From contig JBNJEH010000006.1 in the NCBI GenBank assembly GCA_051745635.1, forward strand, positions 10,543-74,542: 64,000 nucleotides of DNA. Direction: 5' to 3'. Shown piece by piece: positions 45,557 to 54,682 of the stretch. Source of the stretch: Brumimicrobium sp051745635. GTDB lineage: Bacteria > Bacteroidota > Bacteroidia > Flavobacteriales_D > Crocinitomicaceae. Made by a program: the position numbers and the translations under genes. Each line of letters begins with the position of its first letter. Position 1 is the stretch's first letter. Below the pieces are notes generated by a model, which searched no databases, was not told the origin of the DNA, and was given only the letters and a program-made list of their open reading frames with translations.

Positions 45557-47101
45557 ATGAAAACAAATTTATTAAAACAAGCAAATGGTATAACAGTCGC
45601 TTTGTCGCTTGCGCTCGTAAGCATGAGTACTAACGCTCAGACTATTTACGATGCGATCGTGGCAAGTCCGAATCATACCCAAATCGAACAAGCGATTGAT
45701 GCTGCTGGATACGATGTTCTACTCGATGACAATAATCAAACGTTGACCGTTTTCGCTCCGGATGATGATGCGATTAATGCGTATTTGAATGCTACTGGGC
45801 AAACAACAATTCCCCCTGGTAGTGTGAACGACTTGTTAGATTATCACGTTATCGACGGAAACGCAGTTGCTTCTGCTAATATCAATAATGGGGACATTCT
45901 GAACCCTATCAATACAGCGAACACTTTAAAGTTTACTTTTGATGGCTCGCAGTATTTTGTGAATCAGTCACTAATTGATGATCCAGACATCTCCGTTACT
46001 AATGGAGCACTCCACAGTATCGACGAATTGCTATTACCCAATGAAACCACGGCTGATGTAGTTATAGATAGCCCCGATCATACGACATTGGAATCAGCTG
46101 TCATTGAAGCGTTTTTGCTTCCTGATTTAACAGATCCACTCGATACATTGACTGTTTTTGCTCCAGATGACGCTGCATTTTCAGCAGCTCTGGATAGTTT
46201 GGATATTACTGCAGGAGATCTACTCAACGACCCTGACCTCAATGAGATTTTATTGTATCATGTTTTAGGAATGAATGTAAATTCAGGTGATCTTTCTAAT
46301 GGTGATATAATTACACCATTTAATAACAATAATACCCTTAAAGTAACTATAAACAGTGGTGATGTTTTTATCAATCAGGCATTGGTCATAGATCCAGATG
46401 TATCCGCTGAAAATGGTACTGTTCACGTGCTTGATGCAGTTGTTCTTGAGAATGAAACAGTAGCTGATATCGCAATTGATAGCCCTGATCACACAACTCT
46501 TGTTTCAGCAGTCATTGAAGCTCGCTTGTTACCGGCGCTTACTGATCCTTTTGATACGATGACAGTTTTTGCTCCAACAGATGCAGCTTTTACGCAATAC
46601 CTTTCAGATGAAGGGATAACCGCAGGTGATCTATTGGCGAGCAATGATCTTACTGACATTCTTCTTTATCACGTACTCGGTACTGAAGTGCTTTCAGCAG
46701 ATTTAAGCAACGGTCCAGTTGCAACTTTAAATGGCGCCGATGTAGTCGTTGACTTGAGTAACGGTGTTATGATCAATAGCGCAAATGTTACAACCCCTGA
46801 TTTAACAGCGGATAACGGAGTTGTTCACGCGCTTGATTATGTATTGGATCCTGCAGAAGCTTCAATTAAAGATGAAAATATCGTAGAAGTGAAGCTTTTC
46901 CCCAACCCAGCGGTAAATAATATTCAGGTTACTGGACTTGACAATGCGAATTATACAGTAGTTAACAGCGCTGGATCAATAGTAAAAAATGGTGAACTTC
47001 AAGGTTCTACAATCAATGTCGAAACATTGGATCACGGAACATACACGATCCTTTTAAATAACGAAAAGCAAAGCGCTCAGTCAACGTTTGTTAAAAAATA
47101 A
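45557..47101 (+). CDS. Fasciclin (FAS1) repeat protein with T9SS type A tail, first copy
   Basis: A 514-residue exported protein. A signal peptide (ending STNAQ) is followed by three FAS1 domains of about 135 residues (starting near 28, 165 and 300). Each has the hallmark DTLTVFAPDDAAF or variant and the YHVLG motif. The C-terminal 75 residues are a type A sorting tail (VKLFPNPAVNNIQV). FAS1 domains mediate adhesion, so this is probably a surface or matrix protein. It is a tandem paralogue of the next gene; the last domain and tail are almost identical in DNA. Confidence 0.92.
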   Translation: MKTNLLKQANGITVALSLALVSMSTNAQTIYDAIVASPNHTQIEQAIDAAGYDVLLDDNNQTLTVFAPDDDAINAYLNATGQTTIPPGSVNDLLDYHVIDGNAVASANINNGDILNPINTANTLKFTFDGSQYFVNQSLIDDPDISVTNGALHSIDELLLPNETTADVVIDSPDHTTLESAVIEAFLLPDLTDPLDTLTVFAPDDAAFSAALDSLDITAGDLLNDPDLNEILLYHVLGMNVNSGDLSNGDIITPFNNNNTLKVTINSGDVFINQALVIDPDVSAENGTVHVLDAVVLENETVADIAIDSPDHTTLVSAVIEARLLPALTDPFDTMTVFAPTDAAFTQYLSDEGITAGDLLASNDLTDILLYHVLGTEVLSADLSNGPVATLNGADVVVDLSNGVMINSANVTTPDLTADNGVVHALDYVLDPAEASIKDENIVEVKLFPNPAVNNIQVTGLDNANYTVVNSAGSIVKNGELQGSTINVETLDHGTYTILLNNEKQSAQSTFVKK

Positions 47102-47128
47102 CTGAAATCATCAATGCTTGATTATAAA

Positions 47129-47160
47129 AGAGGTTGTCCAAAGCGGCAACCTCTTTTTTT
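47129..47160 (+). terminator. Rho-independent terminator of the first fasciclin gene
   Basis: AGAGGTTG (47129-47136) and CAACCTCT (47147-47154) form an exact eight-pair stem followed by a T run. The same terminator is duplicated behind the second fasciclin gene. Confidence 0.8.
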
Positions 47161-47187
47161 ACACCTGTATTTTTAACCTCCGAACGA

Positions 47188-47374
47188 ATAACACGCCCTG
47201 CTCCACGCCCTAATAACAGATCACCGATCACCGATTACCGATTACCCATCACCAATCACTTCAGTGAGAAAGTCACGACCCTTCGGGACGTCTTCGAACT
47301 AATCCCGAAAGTGAAACGTATCGGGATGATCACTGATTACCGATCACCGATTACTGATCACCGATTACCAATCC
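47188..47374 (+). repeat. Heptamer array 1 (GATYACN) with header and structured insert
   Basis: A header ATAACACGCCCTG...CACGCCCTA is followed by degenerate 7-bp units such as GATCACC and GATTACC. The 70-bp structured element (47257-47326) interrupts the array, which then continues to 47374. It fills the spacer between the two fasciclin genes. The frame through it (47134-47448) is a by-product of the repeat and not a gene. Confidence 0.9.
47257..47326 (+). repeat. 70-bp structured element, copy 1
   Basis: Begins CACTTCAGTGAG and ends ACGTATCGGGA. It contains TTCGGGA, TCCCGAA and TCGGGA segments that can pair in alternative ways. Other copies are at 54358-54427 and 56644-56713. All lie inside heptamer arrays and all are in the same orientation. 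Confidence 0.85.
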
Positions 47375-47506
47375 AAAAAAAATATCAACGACATAAAAGT
47401 CAATTTATTGACAAAAAAATATTTTCACAAAAATTTAATGCAACTTAATTGCAAATACTTTGTTTTAGTTATACGTTTAAACTAAGTAAAATAAAATTTA
47501 AACATT

Positions 47507-49471
47507 ATGAAAAAACAATTATTGAAATTTACGACCGGTGCAGCGACCATTCTGTCGCTCCTCATGACCCCAGCGATCGCTATGAGTCAGACCACTATCT
47601 ATCAAGCGATTCAGAATAGTGCGAATCACACCATTTTGGAACAAGCTGTGGATGCAGCTGGTTTGGATGCTACCTTAGATGCAGCAGGAGCTGATTTAAC
47701 AGTATTTGCACCAGACGATGCGGCATTTACGGCTTACTTTAATGAAACGGGAACGACTGCTTCAGCTTTACTAGCGGATCCGGATCTTGGTGATATCTTA
47801 CAATATCACGTCCTGAATGGGACAACGGCTTCCAGTGGTTTATCCAATGGACAAATTGAAACTCCTTTGAATAACGCTAATACGCTGAAGTTTACTATTG
47901 ACGGTGCTACACCTTACGTTAATCAGTCCATAATTGATAACCCTGATATTCCTGTGACGAATGGTGCTCTTCACAGTATTGATCAAGTATTGTTGGTGAA
48001 TGAGACTGTAGCTGATGTTGCTATCGACAGCCCTAACCATACGACATTGGTTTCTGCGGTTATCGAAGCGCGTTTGCTTCCGGAATTGACTGATCCTTTT
48101 GATACTTTAACAGTCTTCGCTCCAACTGACAATGGTTTCTCAGCAGCCCTAAATGAGCTTGGAATCACTGCTGCTGATTTGTTGGCAGATCCTGACCTTG
48201 CTAACAAACTTCTTTACCATGTTTTGGGTGTAGAAGTAACATCTGGCGATTTGTCAAATGGTGATATAGTCACTCCTTTGAATAACAATAATACATTAAA
48301 AGTTACTTTAGATGCTGGAGATGTTTTCATTAATCAGGCACAAGTGACTAATCCTGATGTAAGTGCTGATAATGGTACTGTTCACGTGCTTGATGCAGTT
48401 GTTCTTGAGAATGAAACAGTAGCTGATATAGCAATTGATAGCCCTGATCACACAACTCTTGTTTCAGCAGTCGTTGAAGCTCGCTTGCTTCCGGCACTCA
48501 CAGATCCGTTCGATACAACGACGGTTTTTGCACCAACTGACGCAGCTTTTACCGATGCGTTGAATGCGTTAAATATTTCTGCTGGTGACTTATTAGCTGA
48601 TCCTGACCTTGCTAACATCCTTCTCTATCATGTTCTAGGTGCTGAAGTAACATCCGGCGACCTTTCAAATGGTGATATTGCTACTCCTTTGAACAGTAAC
48701 AATACGCTAAAGGTAACAATTGATGGTAGTGATGTTTTCATCAACCAGGCGCAGGTTACAACACCAGACCTCGCAGCTGACAACGGTACAGTGCACGTCC
48801 TCGACGAAGTGGTATTGGAAAATGAAACAGTAGCTGATATCGCAATTGATAGCCCTGATCACACAACTTTTGTTTCAGCAGTCATTGAAGCTCGCTTGTT
48901 ACCGGCGGCTACTGATCCTTTTGATACGATGACAGTTTTTGCTCCAACAGATGCAGCTTTTACGCAGTACCTGTCAGATGAAGGAATATCCGCAGGTGAT
49001 TTATTGGCTAGCCCTGATCTTACTGATATTCTTCTTTATCACGTTCTCGGTGCTGAAGTGCTTTCAACAGATCTAACCAACGGTCCCGTAACAACTATAA
49101 ATGGCGCCGATGTAGTTGTTGACTTGAGTAACGGTGTTATGATCAATAGCGCAAATGTTACGGCACCCGATTTAACAGCTGATAACGGAGTTGTTCACGC
49201 GCTTGATTATGTATTGGATCCTGCAGAAGCTTCAATTAAAGATGAAAATATCGTAGAAGTGAAGCTTTTCCCCAACCCAGCGGTAAATAATATTCAGGTT
49301 ACTGGATTTGACAAAGCGAATTATACAGTAGTTAACAGCGCTGGATCAATAGTAAAAAATGGTGAACTTCAAGGTTCTACAATCAATGTCGAAACATTGG
49401 ATCACGGAACGTACACGATCCTTTTAAATAACGAAAAGCAAAGCGCCCAGTCAACGTTTGTTAAAAAGTAA
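47507..49471 (+). CDS. Fasciclin (FAS1) repeat protein with T9SS type A tail, second copy
   Basis: A 654-residue exported protein built like the preceding paralogue but with four FAS1 domains (starting near 30, 165, 300 and 435). The signal peptide ends IAMSQ. Each domain has a VFAPTDAAF-type strand and a YHVLG or YHVLN motif, and the C-terminal sorting tail is VKLFPNPAVNNIQV. Long stretches at the domain junctions (for example 48410-48485 and 48821-48900) are nearly identical to each other and to 46449-46528 in the first gene, showing recent duplication or gene conversion. It is probably a surface adhesin. Confidence 0.92.
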   Translation: MKKQLLKFTTGAATILSLLMTPAIAMSQTTIYQAIQNSANHTILEQAVDAAGLDATLDAAGADLTVFAPDDAAFTAYFNETGTTASALLADPDLGDILQYHVLNGTTASSGLSNGQIETPLNNANTLKFTIDGATPYVNQSIIDNPDIPVTNGALHSIDQVLLVNETVADVAIDSPNHTTLVSAVIEARLLPELTDPFDTLTVFAPTDNGFSAALNELGITAADLLADPDLANKLLYHVLGVEVTSGDLSNGDIVTPLNNNNTLKVTLDAGDVFINQAQVTNPDVSADNGTVHVLDAVVLENETVADIAIDSPDHTTLVSAVVEARLLPALTDPFDTTTVFAPTDAAFTDALNALNISAGDLLADPDLANILLYHVLGAEVTSGDLSNGDIATPLNSNNTLKVTIDGSDVFINQAQVTTPDLAADNGTVHVLDEVVLENETVADIAIDSPDHTTFVSAVIEARLLPAATDPFDTMTVFAPTDAAFTQYLSDEGISAGDLLASPDLTDILLYHVLGAEVLSTDLTNGPVTTINGADVVVDLSNGVMINSANVTAPDLTADNGVVHALDYVLDPAEASIKDENIVEVKLFPNPAVNNIQVTGFDKANYTVVNSAGSIVKNGELQGSTINVETLDHGTYTILLNNEKQSAQSTFVKK

Positions 49472-49498
49472 ATAGGATCATAATTATCTGATTACGAA

Positions 49499-49530
49499 AG
49501 AGGTTGTCCATAGTGACAACCTCTTTTTTT
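49499..49530 (+). terminator. Rho-independent terminator of the second fasciclin gene
   Basis: AGAGGTTG (49499-49506) and CAACCTCT (49517-49524) form an eight-pair stem plus T run, a duplicate of the terminator at 47129-47160. Confidence 0.8.
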
Positions 49531-49556
49531 ATACATCTATTTTTAACCCCCGAACG

Positions 49557-49777
49557 AATAACACGCCCTGATCCACGCCCTACAAACCGATCACAGATAA
49601 CTGATCACTGATTACTGATCACTGATTACTGATCACTGATAACTGATCACCGAAACACCACGCCCTACTACAGCGCCCTACCAACCGATCACCGATCACC
49701 GATCACCGATCACCGATCACCGATCACCGATCACCGATCACCGATCACCGATCACTGATCACTGATCACCAATCACT
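49557..49777 (+). repeat. Heptamer array 2 (GATYACN)
   Basis: Header ATAACACGCCCTGATCCACGCCCTACAAACC at 49557, a second header near 49658, then long runs of GATCACC (the purest run is about 49687-49756). The last unit AATCACT supplies the stop codon of the minus-strand DUF3078 gene. It fills the spacer between convergent genes. Confidence 0.9.
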
Positions 49778-50729
49778 CCTTCTCCTCCTTATAATTCGCC
49801 AATCGATACGAAATGCCCAATCCAATTACTTGTTTAAATTGAGTACGCGGTCCAACATTCCCATCCCGATCCTCGATATCTATATCGTCGTCATAAATCA
49901 AGTTCATTTGCAAACTGGCCGAGAACCATTGATTCACCTTGAAATTTACGTTAATTTCGCCATTCACGTCAATATTCTGTGGGTTTTCAGTATAGTTAGA
50001 AAACAATTCCAGGCGTGAAGAAATATCGATATTGTCCATAATCTCCTTATTGTAAATCACCCGAAAATAGGATCCCAACTCCGAGCGAAAATTCTCGCCA
50101 GGCTCCAAAACATTGCCACCAGTCCCCAAAACGGCAGGTTCGACTCCAAAGGCCCCGTTATCTGCCAGATTCTGATCCTGGACAAAAGTAAATTTGCCCG
50201 AAAGCGGGGACAGCATCAATTTTAAGTTATCATTCGGAATAAATTCTACACCCAGAGATAAATTCAAATAACCAGGAGCCATAAAAGTGGACGATCGAAC
50301 CGTATCCTCAGGGTTGGCAAATCCATCGATGAATTGCGTACGAAAACCACCTAAAGCAGAGATAAACCAGGGATCCTTTACACCATAAGAAAATGTAGAT
50401 TGAACATCGACCACATCATCTGTCTTTTGTAATTCGTCATCAAAATATTGAACGCCACCGAGACCTAACGTCATTTGATTTGCCCATTTTATTTCATCTT
50501 TTCGATAGTTGGCCTGAGCATTGACAAATCCGAGCCCCGATACATTATTGCGCCCTCCGGCATTCCAGTTTGTAAAAGATGATTGCGTTACATTGAGAGA
50601 AAAAACGCTTTTTAATTTCCAGTTCGAAACAGGCGAATTTTCCCCGCCTTCAGGTGTGGATTCTTGACTTCTCGCTGTAAGTAGATAAGTGAAACTCAAT
50701 AACAATAAACCTGCAGTCTTCAATTTCAT
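49773..50729 (-). CDS. DUF3078 outer-membrane-type protein
   Basis: A 318-residue exported beta-rich protein. A signal peptide (ending LTARSQ) is followed by the family opening WKLKSVFSLNVTQSSFTNWNAGGRNNVSG and alternating strands suggestive of a beta barrel (LNLSLGVEFIP, FKQVIGLGISYRL). The frame extends 49 codons upstream, but only the ATG at 50729 gives a signal peptide. DUF3078 is found in Bacteroidota; function is unknown. The final codons and stop are formed at the junction with heptamer array 2. Confidence 0.88.
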   Translation of the reverse strand: MKLKTAGLLLLSFTYLLTARSQESTPEGGENSPVSNWKLKSVFSLNVTQSSFTNWNAGGRNNVSGLGFVNAQANYRKDEIKWANQMTLGLGGVQYFDDELQKTDDVVDVQSTFSYGVKDPWFISALGGFRTQFIDGFANPEDTVRSSTFMAPGYLNLSLGVEFIPNDNLKLMLSPLSGKFTFVQDQNLADNGAFGVEPAVLGTGGNVLEPGENFRSELGSYFRVIYNKEIMDNIDISSRLELFSNYTENPQNIDVNGEINVNFKVNQWFSASLQMNLIYDDDIDIEDRDGNVGPRTQFKQVIGLGISYRLANYKEEKE

Positions 50730-50880
50730 GGTCGTATATTTAAATTTTAAACAACCGCAAAAGTGACCAATTTCCAGTGAAAATCCTAACCAGACTTTCA
50801 GGTATATCCTCCGATGCGATAAACTGCGGCTAAGAATCACAAAATTGTAATCGCCGTTACAAAACCAATACCCCATGAAA

Positions 50881-51115
50881 GATCACCAAAACACCAATCA
50901 CTTAAAACACCACGCCCTACCAACCAATCACCAATCACCGATCACCGATTACCGATTACAGATCACAGATTACCGATTACCGATCACCGATTACTGATCA
51001 CTGATCACAAAAACACCACGCCCAACTAACCAATCACCGATTACCGATCACCGATTACTGATCACAGATTACCGATCACAGATTACCGATTACAGATCAC
51101 CGAACACCAATCACC
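50881..51115 (+). repeat. Heptamer array 3 (GATYACN)
   Basis: Two headers (ACACCACGCCCTACCAACC near 50908 and ACACCACGCCCAACTAACC near 51012), each followed by GATCACC, GATTACC and GATCACA units. It lies between divergent genes and ends a few bases before the likely thiolase promoter (TATCTTCG at 51130-51137), yet the units keep the same strand orientation as in the other arrays. Confidence 0.9.
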
Positions 51116-51164
51116 TCCAACATTTTTCTTATCTTCGCAGTACCAAAAACAAAAAATTAGTATA

Positions 51165-52343
51165 ATGAAAGAAGTTTATATAGTTTCAGCTGTGAGAACG
51201 CCTATGGGTAAATTTATGGGTGGACTTTCAGGTGTTGCTGCAACCCAGCTCGGAGCAACAGCAATCGAAGGTGCAATCGAAAAAGCAAAAGTTGAAAAAG
51301 AAGCAATCAACGAAGTGTTTATGGGGAACGTACTTCAGGCCAATTTAGGTCAGGCTCCTGCACGTCAGGCTGCGATAAAAGCAGGACTCTCCGATTTAAC
51401 ACCTTGTACTACAGTAAATAAAGTCTGTGCTTCTGGTATGAAGTCGATGTCACTCGCTGCACAGTCGATTATGACTGGTGATAACGAAATCGTCGTTGCT
51501 GGCGGAATGGAAAACATGAGTCAAACGCCGCACTACGTGAATGGTCGAAAAGGAGTTAAGCTCGGCGATATCAAAATGACGGATGGTATGGTCAAAGATG
51601 GTTTAACAGATGTTTATAACCGCGTCCACATGGGAAATTGCGCCGATGACTGTGCTACTGAATACGATTTTTCACGAGAAGATCAGGACAATTTTGCCAT
51701 TCAGTCTTATGAAAAAGCAGCGAAGGCATGGAAAGATGGTAAATTCAAAGAAGAGGTTGTCCCTGTGAATGTACCGCAACGCAAAGGAGACCCTATCGTG
51801 ATTGACGAAGATGAAGAATTCAAAAACATTAAGCTTGATAAAGTTGCCAAGCTGCGACCAGCATTTAGTAAAGAGGGAACCGTAACAGCTGCAAATGCAT
51901 CCACCCTGAATGATGGAGCTTCAGCTGTAATCATTGCTTCCAAAGAGGCAGTTGAGAAACATGGTCTAAAACCAATAGCTAAAATTGTTGCTTATGCAGA
52001 CGCAGCTCAAGAATCGAAGTGGTTTACGACTTCACCTTCTAAAGCATTGCCTATTGCGATTGGAAAAGCAGGATTGAGCAATGATGATATCGATTTCTGG
52101 GAATTGAATGAAGCATTTTCTGTAGTCGGATTAGCAAACATCAAATTGCTGGGTATCGACGCGAGCAAAGTTGACGTAAATGGTGGAGCTGTCGCACTCG
52201 GTCACCCGCTCGGTAGTTCTGGTTCGCGCATCGTTGTGACATTGATCAATGTACTCAAACAAAACGGCGGAAAATACGGTGCCGCTGGAATCTGTAACGG
52301 TGGTGGAGGTGCATCAGCAATGGTCATAGAAAACCTCGATTAA
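51165..52343 (+). CDS. Acetyl-CoA C-acetyltransferase / thiolase
   Basis: A 392-residue thiolase that either condenses two acetyl-CoA or cleaves 3-ketoacyl-CoA in fatty-acid degradation. The nucleophilic cysteine is in TVNKVCASGMKS (Cys88). The second active-site region is ALGHPLGSSGSRI, and the C-terminal catalytic cysteine is in GICNGGGGASAM. The length is normal for the family. It stands alone between two heptamer arrays and has its own terminator. Biosynthetic and degradative thiolases cannot be told apart by eye, so no symbol is given. Confidence 0.92.
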   Translation: MKEVYIVSAVRTPMGKFMGGLSGVAATQLGATAIEGAIEKAKVEKEAINEVFMGNVLQANLGQAPARQAAIKAGLSDLTPCTTVNKVCASGMKSMSLAAQSIMTGDNEIVVAGGMENMSQTPHYVNGRKGVKLGDIKMTDGMVKDGLTDVYNRVHMGNCADDCATEYDFSREDQDNFAIQSYEKAAKAWKDGKFKEEVVPVNVPQRKGDPIVIDEDEEFKNIKLDKVAKLRPAFSKEGTVTAANASTLNDGASAVIIASKEAVEKHGLKPIAKIVAYADAAQESKWFTTSPSKALPIAIGKAGLSNDDIDFWELNEAFSVVGLANIKLLGIDASKVDVNGGAVALGHPLGSSGSRIVVTLINVLKQNGGKYGAAGICNGGGGASAMVIENLD

Positions 52344-52362
52344 TACAACTAAAAACTTCAGC

Positions 52363-52394
52363 AAAAAAGGTGTGCAACTATGTACACCTTTTTT
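52363..52394. terminator. Terminator of the thiolase gene
   Basis: AAAAAAGGTGT (52363-52373) and ACACCTTTTTT (52384-52394) are exact inverted repeats with a 10-base loop, directly after the thiolase stop. Confidence 0.85.
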
Positions 52395-52459
52395 GTTACC
52401 ATTAACTTATGAATCTCCACCAAATAATCATTCATTGCTGCAATACCATCCTGCCAAAT

Positions 52460-52583
52460 GATCACACCACACCCTGCAAACCGATCACTGATTACCGCCC
52501 ACCGATCACCGATTACCAATCACTGATTACCGATCACCGATTACCGATTACCGATCACTGATCACTACCCCCCTACAAACTAA
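52460..52583 (+). repeat. Heptamer array 4 (GATYACN)
   Basis: Units from GATCACACC with header ACACCCTGCAAACC through GATTACC runs to 52566. It is followed by CCCCCCTACAAACTAACC, which resembles the header and encodes the last residues and stop of the minus-strand nuclease-like gene. Confidence 0.85.
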
Positions 52584-54273
52584 CCACCTTAAAAACTTCA
52601 TCGCTTTCAACCCGCAGAAAATAAACTCCAGCAGGAAGGTGCTCAAATTGAATTTGAAAATGATCTTCCTCCAATACCTCCAGCTCCAGTGACATGGTCT
52701 GTCCCATTTGATTCATCAGCCGAATGGTTGAAGGATCGATATCACCCTCAACTGTCAACGTACTCTCCACAGGATTGGGATGAATATCGATACGTCCATC
52801 AGCTTCAAATTGATCAATAGAGACATCGTCTAACTCAATGGTCAACGTAGTGTCACAGCCCGAATCATCAGTAATCGTAACAGTGTAATCACCGGCACAT
52901 AAATCAAACTGACTCATACCACTCGCCGTAGCTGAATGACTCCAGTCAAACGTATATGGAGCTTCTCCTCCCTCTACGAGCAATTGAATAGATCCATCAC
53001 AGTTTCCATCACCAGCACTGACAAATTGATTGACAGCAAAAGGATCGGGTGATGGCACATAAATGCAATAATTATCTTGTTCACCCTGGTCATCTGTCAC
53101 CGTCACACAGTGCTGACCAGTAGATAAATTCGTCGCCGTTTGTGTAGTTTGATTGCCTGCTGAAGCACTCCATAAATAACTATAAGGAGGAGTGCCGTCA
53201 TTCGGAGTGATTGTAGCTGTGCCATCATCGCCGCCCGGACACGTGACCTTCGTATATGAAGGCAAAAGCGCCAGTCCGTTGCTGGTGGGATATGTAACAA
53301 TGGCTTTCATCGAAACGGGAAGGTGATCGGACATATAATACAATGCGTTGACAATACTATCCGGATACATTGAATTACTACCCGCTAGCAGATTCGAATT
53401 AAAATGATTGCCGTCATTACCTACAGCTTCATAAGAATTGGAAATATAACGAAGACTATCGGACCCGGTAAGTACATTCTGGGATACTAAAATCTGATCG
53501 AAACGATCGTCCAGCCCTCCTTTTGATCCGCAGTCATAATTCATACTTGTTCGCGTCGATTGTGTATGCAGCCACGAAAAATTGCCGTTATTATTCCAGT
53601 TTCCAGGAGCGTTGATGGGATCTTTGAGACCAACAGGACCCGCAAACAGCTCTTGATACCCCGATTCATAAGCACTGTAAACATTAAAGTCGCCCAATAC
53701 AAAATGATGATGGTCTGAAGGTTGCAGGGCGATATAGTCCATGAGTGCCGATGTTTGATTGAAGCGAATATTTTCGTTTGAGGAACTGTTACCAGCCTTC
53801 AAATGGCAAACATAATAATCGACAAACGTCGTATCGTAATAAGTACCCAAATTCGGATCATTCATGTAAAGAACGTAGTGGTCGATCTCTCGAGGATATG
53901 TTTGAACTTGATCATGTGAGTAGAACGTCAATTTATCCGCATCATAGAAAAGTCCATTGTTGAGTGAACCATCGCTGGTAAAAGGTGCCGACTGATAATT
54001 GGGTGCATTCGCAAAGGAAAAAGAATGATTCATAATACTGTCCATTCCAGCTTCATTTTGAATCTCACAAACTGCCAGCACATCCGGACGCATGTAAGAT
54101 AAAATTTTGCCCAATGTATCCGATCGATCAGGAACCACAGTGTTCGTACCACAATCATCCCGACCGTCAGGAAAATTCAACAGATTATAAGCCACCACTG
54201 TTAGCGTGTCTGTTTGACTCCATGAAGCAAGTGATACAAAGAGCCCAATCACAAATAATTTTATTCGAATCAT
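52573..54273 (-). CDS. Secreted endonuclease/exonuclease/phosphatase-fold protein with SprB-like repeats and T9SS type A tail
   Basis: A 566-residue exported protein. A signal peptide (ending LASWSQ) is followed by an EEP-fold domain (about 20-335) with VVAYNLLNFP, DVLAVCEIQNEAG, CHLKAGN, VLGDFNVYSAYESGYQ and MSDHLPVSM matching the metal and phosphate-binding motifs of the DNase I-like fold. Next come two SprB-like repeats (about 345-490) and a type A sorting tail (IDIHPNPVESTLTVEG). It could degrade extracellular DNA or another phosphodiester (inference). The ATG at 54273 is chosen over one five codons upstream because a perfect -7 element lies at 54278. Confidence 0.88.
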   Translation of the reverse strand: MIRIKLFVIGLFVSLASWSQTDTLTVVAYNLLNFPDGRDDCGTNTVVPDRSDTLGKILSYMRPDVLAVCEIQNEAGMDSIMNHSFSFANAPNYQSAPFTSDGSLNNGLFYDADKLTFYSHDQVQTYPREIDHYVLYMNDPNLGTYYDTTFVDYYVCHLKAGNSSSNENIRFNQTSALMDYIALQPSDHHHFVLGDFNVYSAYESGYQELFAGPVGLKDPINAPGNWNNNGNFSWLHTQSTRTSMNYDCGSKGGLDDRFDQILVSQNVLTGSDSLRYISNSYEAVGNDGNHFNSNLLAGSNSMYPDSIVNALYYMSDHLPVSMKAIVTYPTSNGLALLPSYTKVTCPGGDDGTATITPNDGTPPYSYLWSASAGNQTTQTATNLSTGQHCVTVTDDQGEQDNYCIYVPSPDPFAVNQFVSAGDGNCDGSIQLLVEGGEAPYTFDWSHSATASGMSQFDLCAGDYTVTITDDSGCDTTLTIELDDVSIDQFEADGRIDIHPNPVESTLTVEGDIDPSTIRLMNQMGQTMSLELEVLEEDHFQIQFEHLPAGVYFLRVESDEVFKVVSL

Positions 54274-54277
54274 ATTG

Positions 54278-54310
54278 CAAAAATACAACCATTATTTACA
54301 ACCCCCTAAA
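54278..54310 (-). promoter_or_regulatory. Promoter of the EEP-family gene
   Basis: On the minus strand TTTA (54307-54310), 21 bases, TATTTTTG (54278-54285), ending only four bases before the ATG. The transcript would be almost leaderless. Confidence 0.5.
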
Positions 54311-54340
54311 AAACACGCCGTGCAAATACAACCTGGTATC

Positions 54341-54682
54341 GCACCCTACAAACTGATCACTTCAGTGAGATAGTCCCGACACTTCGGGACGTCTTCGAAC
54401 AAATCCCGAAAGTGAAACGTATCGGGATGATTACTGATCACTAATTACCGATCACAGATCACTGATTACCGATCACCGATCACCGATCACCGATCACCGA
54501 TTACCGATTACCGATCACTGATCACTGATCACTGATCACTGATTACTGATCACTGATTACTGATCACCAAAACACCACACCCTACCAACCGATCACCGAT
54601 CACCGATTACCGATCACCGATTACCGATTACCGATTACTGATTACCGATCACCGATCACCGATTACTGATCACCGATTACCA
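54341..54682 (+). repeat. Heptamer array 5 (GATYACN) with structured insert
   Basis: Header GCACCCTACAAAC, a first unit, the 70-bp structured element (54358-54427), about 140 bases of units, a second header ACACCACACCCTACCAACC near 54573, and further units to 54682. It lies upstream of the minus-strand EEP gene. Confidence 0.9.
54358..54427 (+). repeat. 70-bp structured element, copy 2
   Basis: Same boundaries as copy 1 (CACTTCAGTGAG to ATCGGGA). This copy has GTCCCGA-CACT-TCGGGAC, a perfect seven-pair hairpin with a four-base loop, where the other copies have one mismatch. Confidence 0.85.

Noticed and set aside
47134..47448. Open frame of 104 codons between the fasciclin genes
   Set aside because: It runs through heptamer array 1 and the structured element; its residues are the repeat read as protein, with no other coding character.
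49687..49756. CRISPR array suspected from regular repeats
   Set aside because: Units are 7 bp, contiguous, degenerate and without unique spacers; no cas genes are present.
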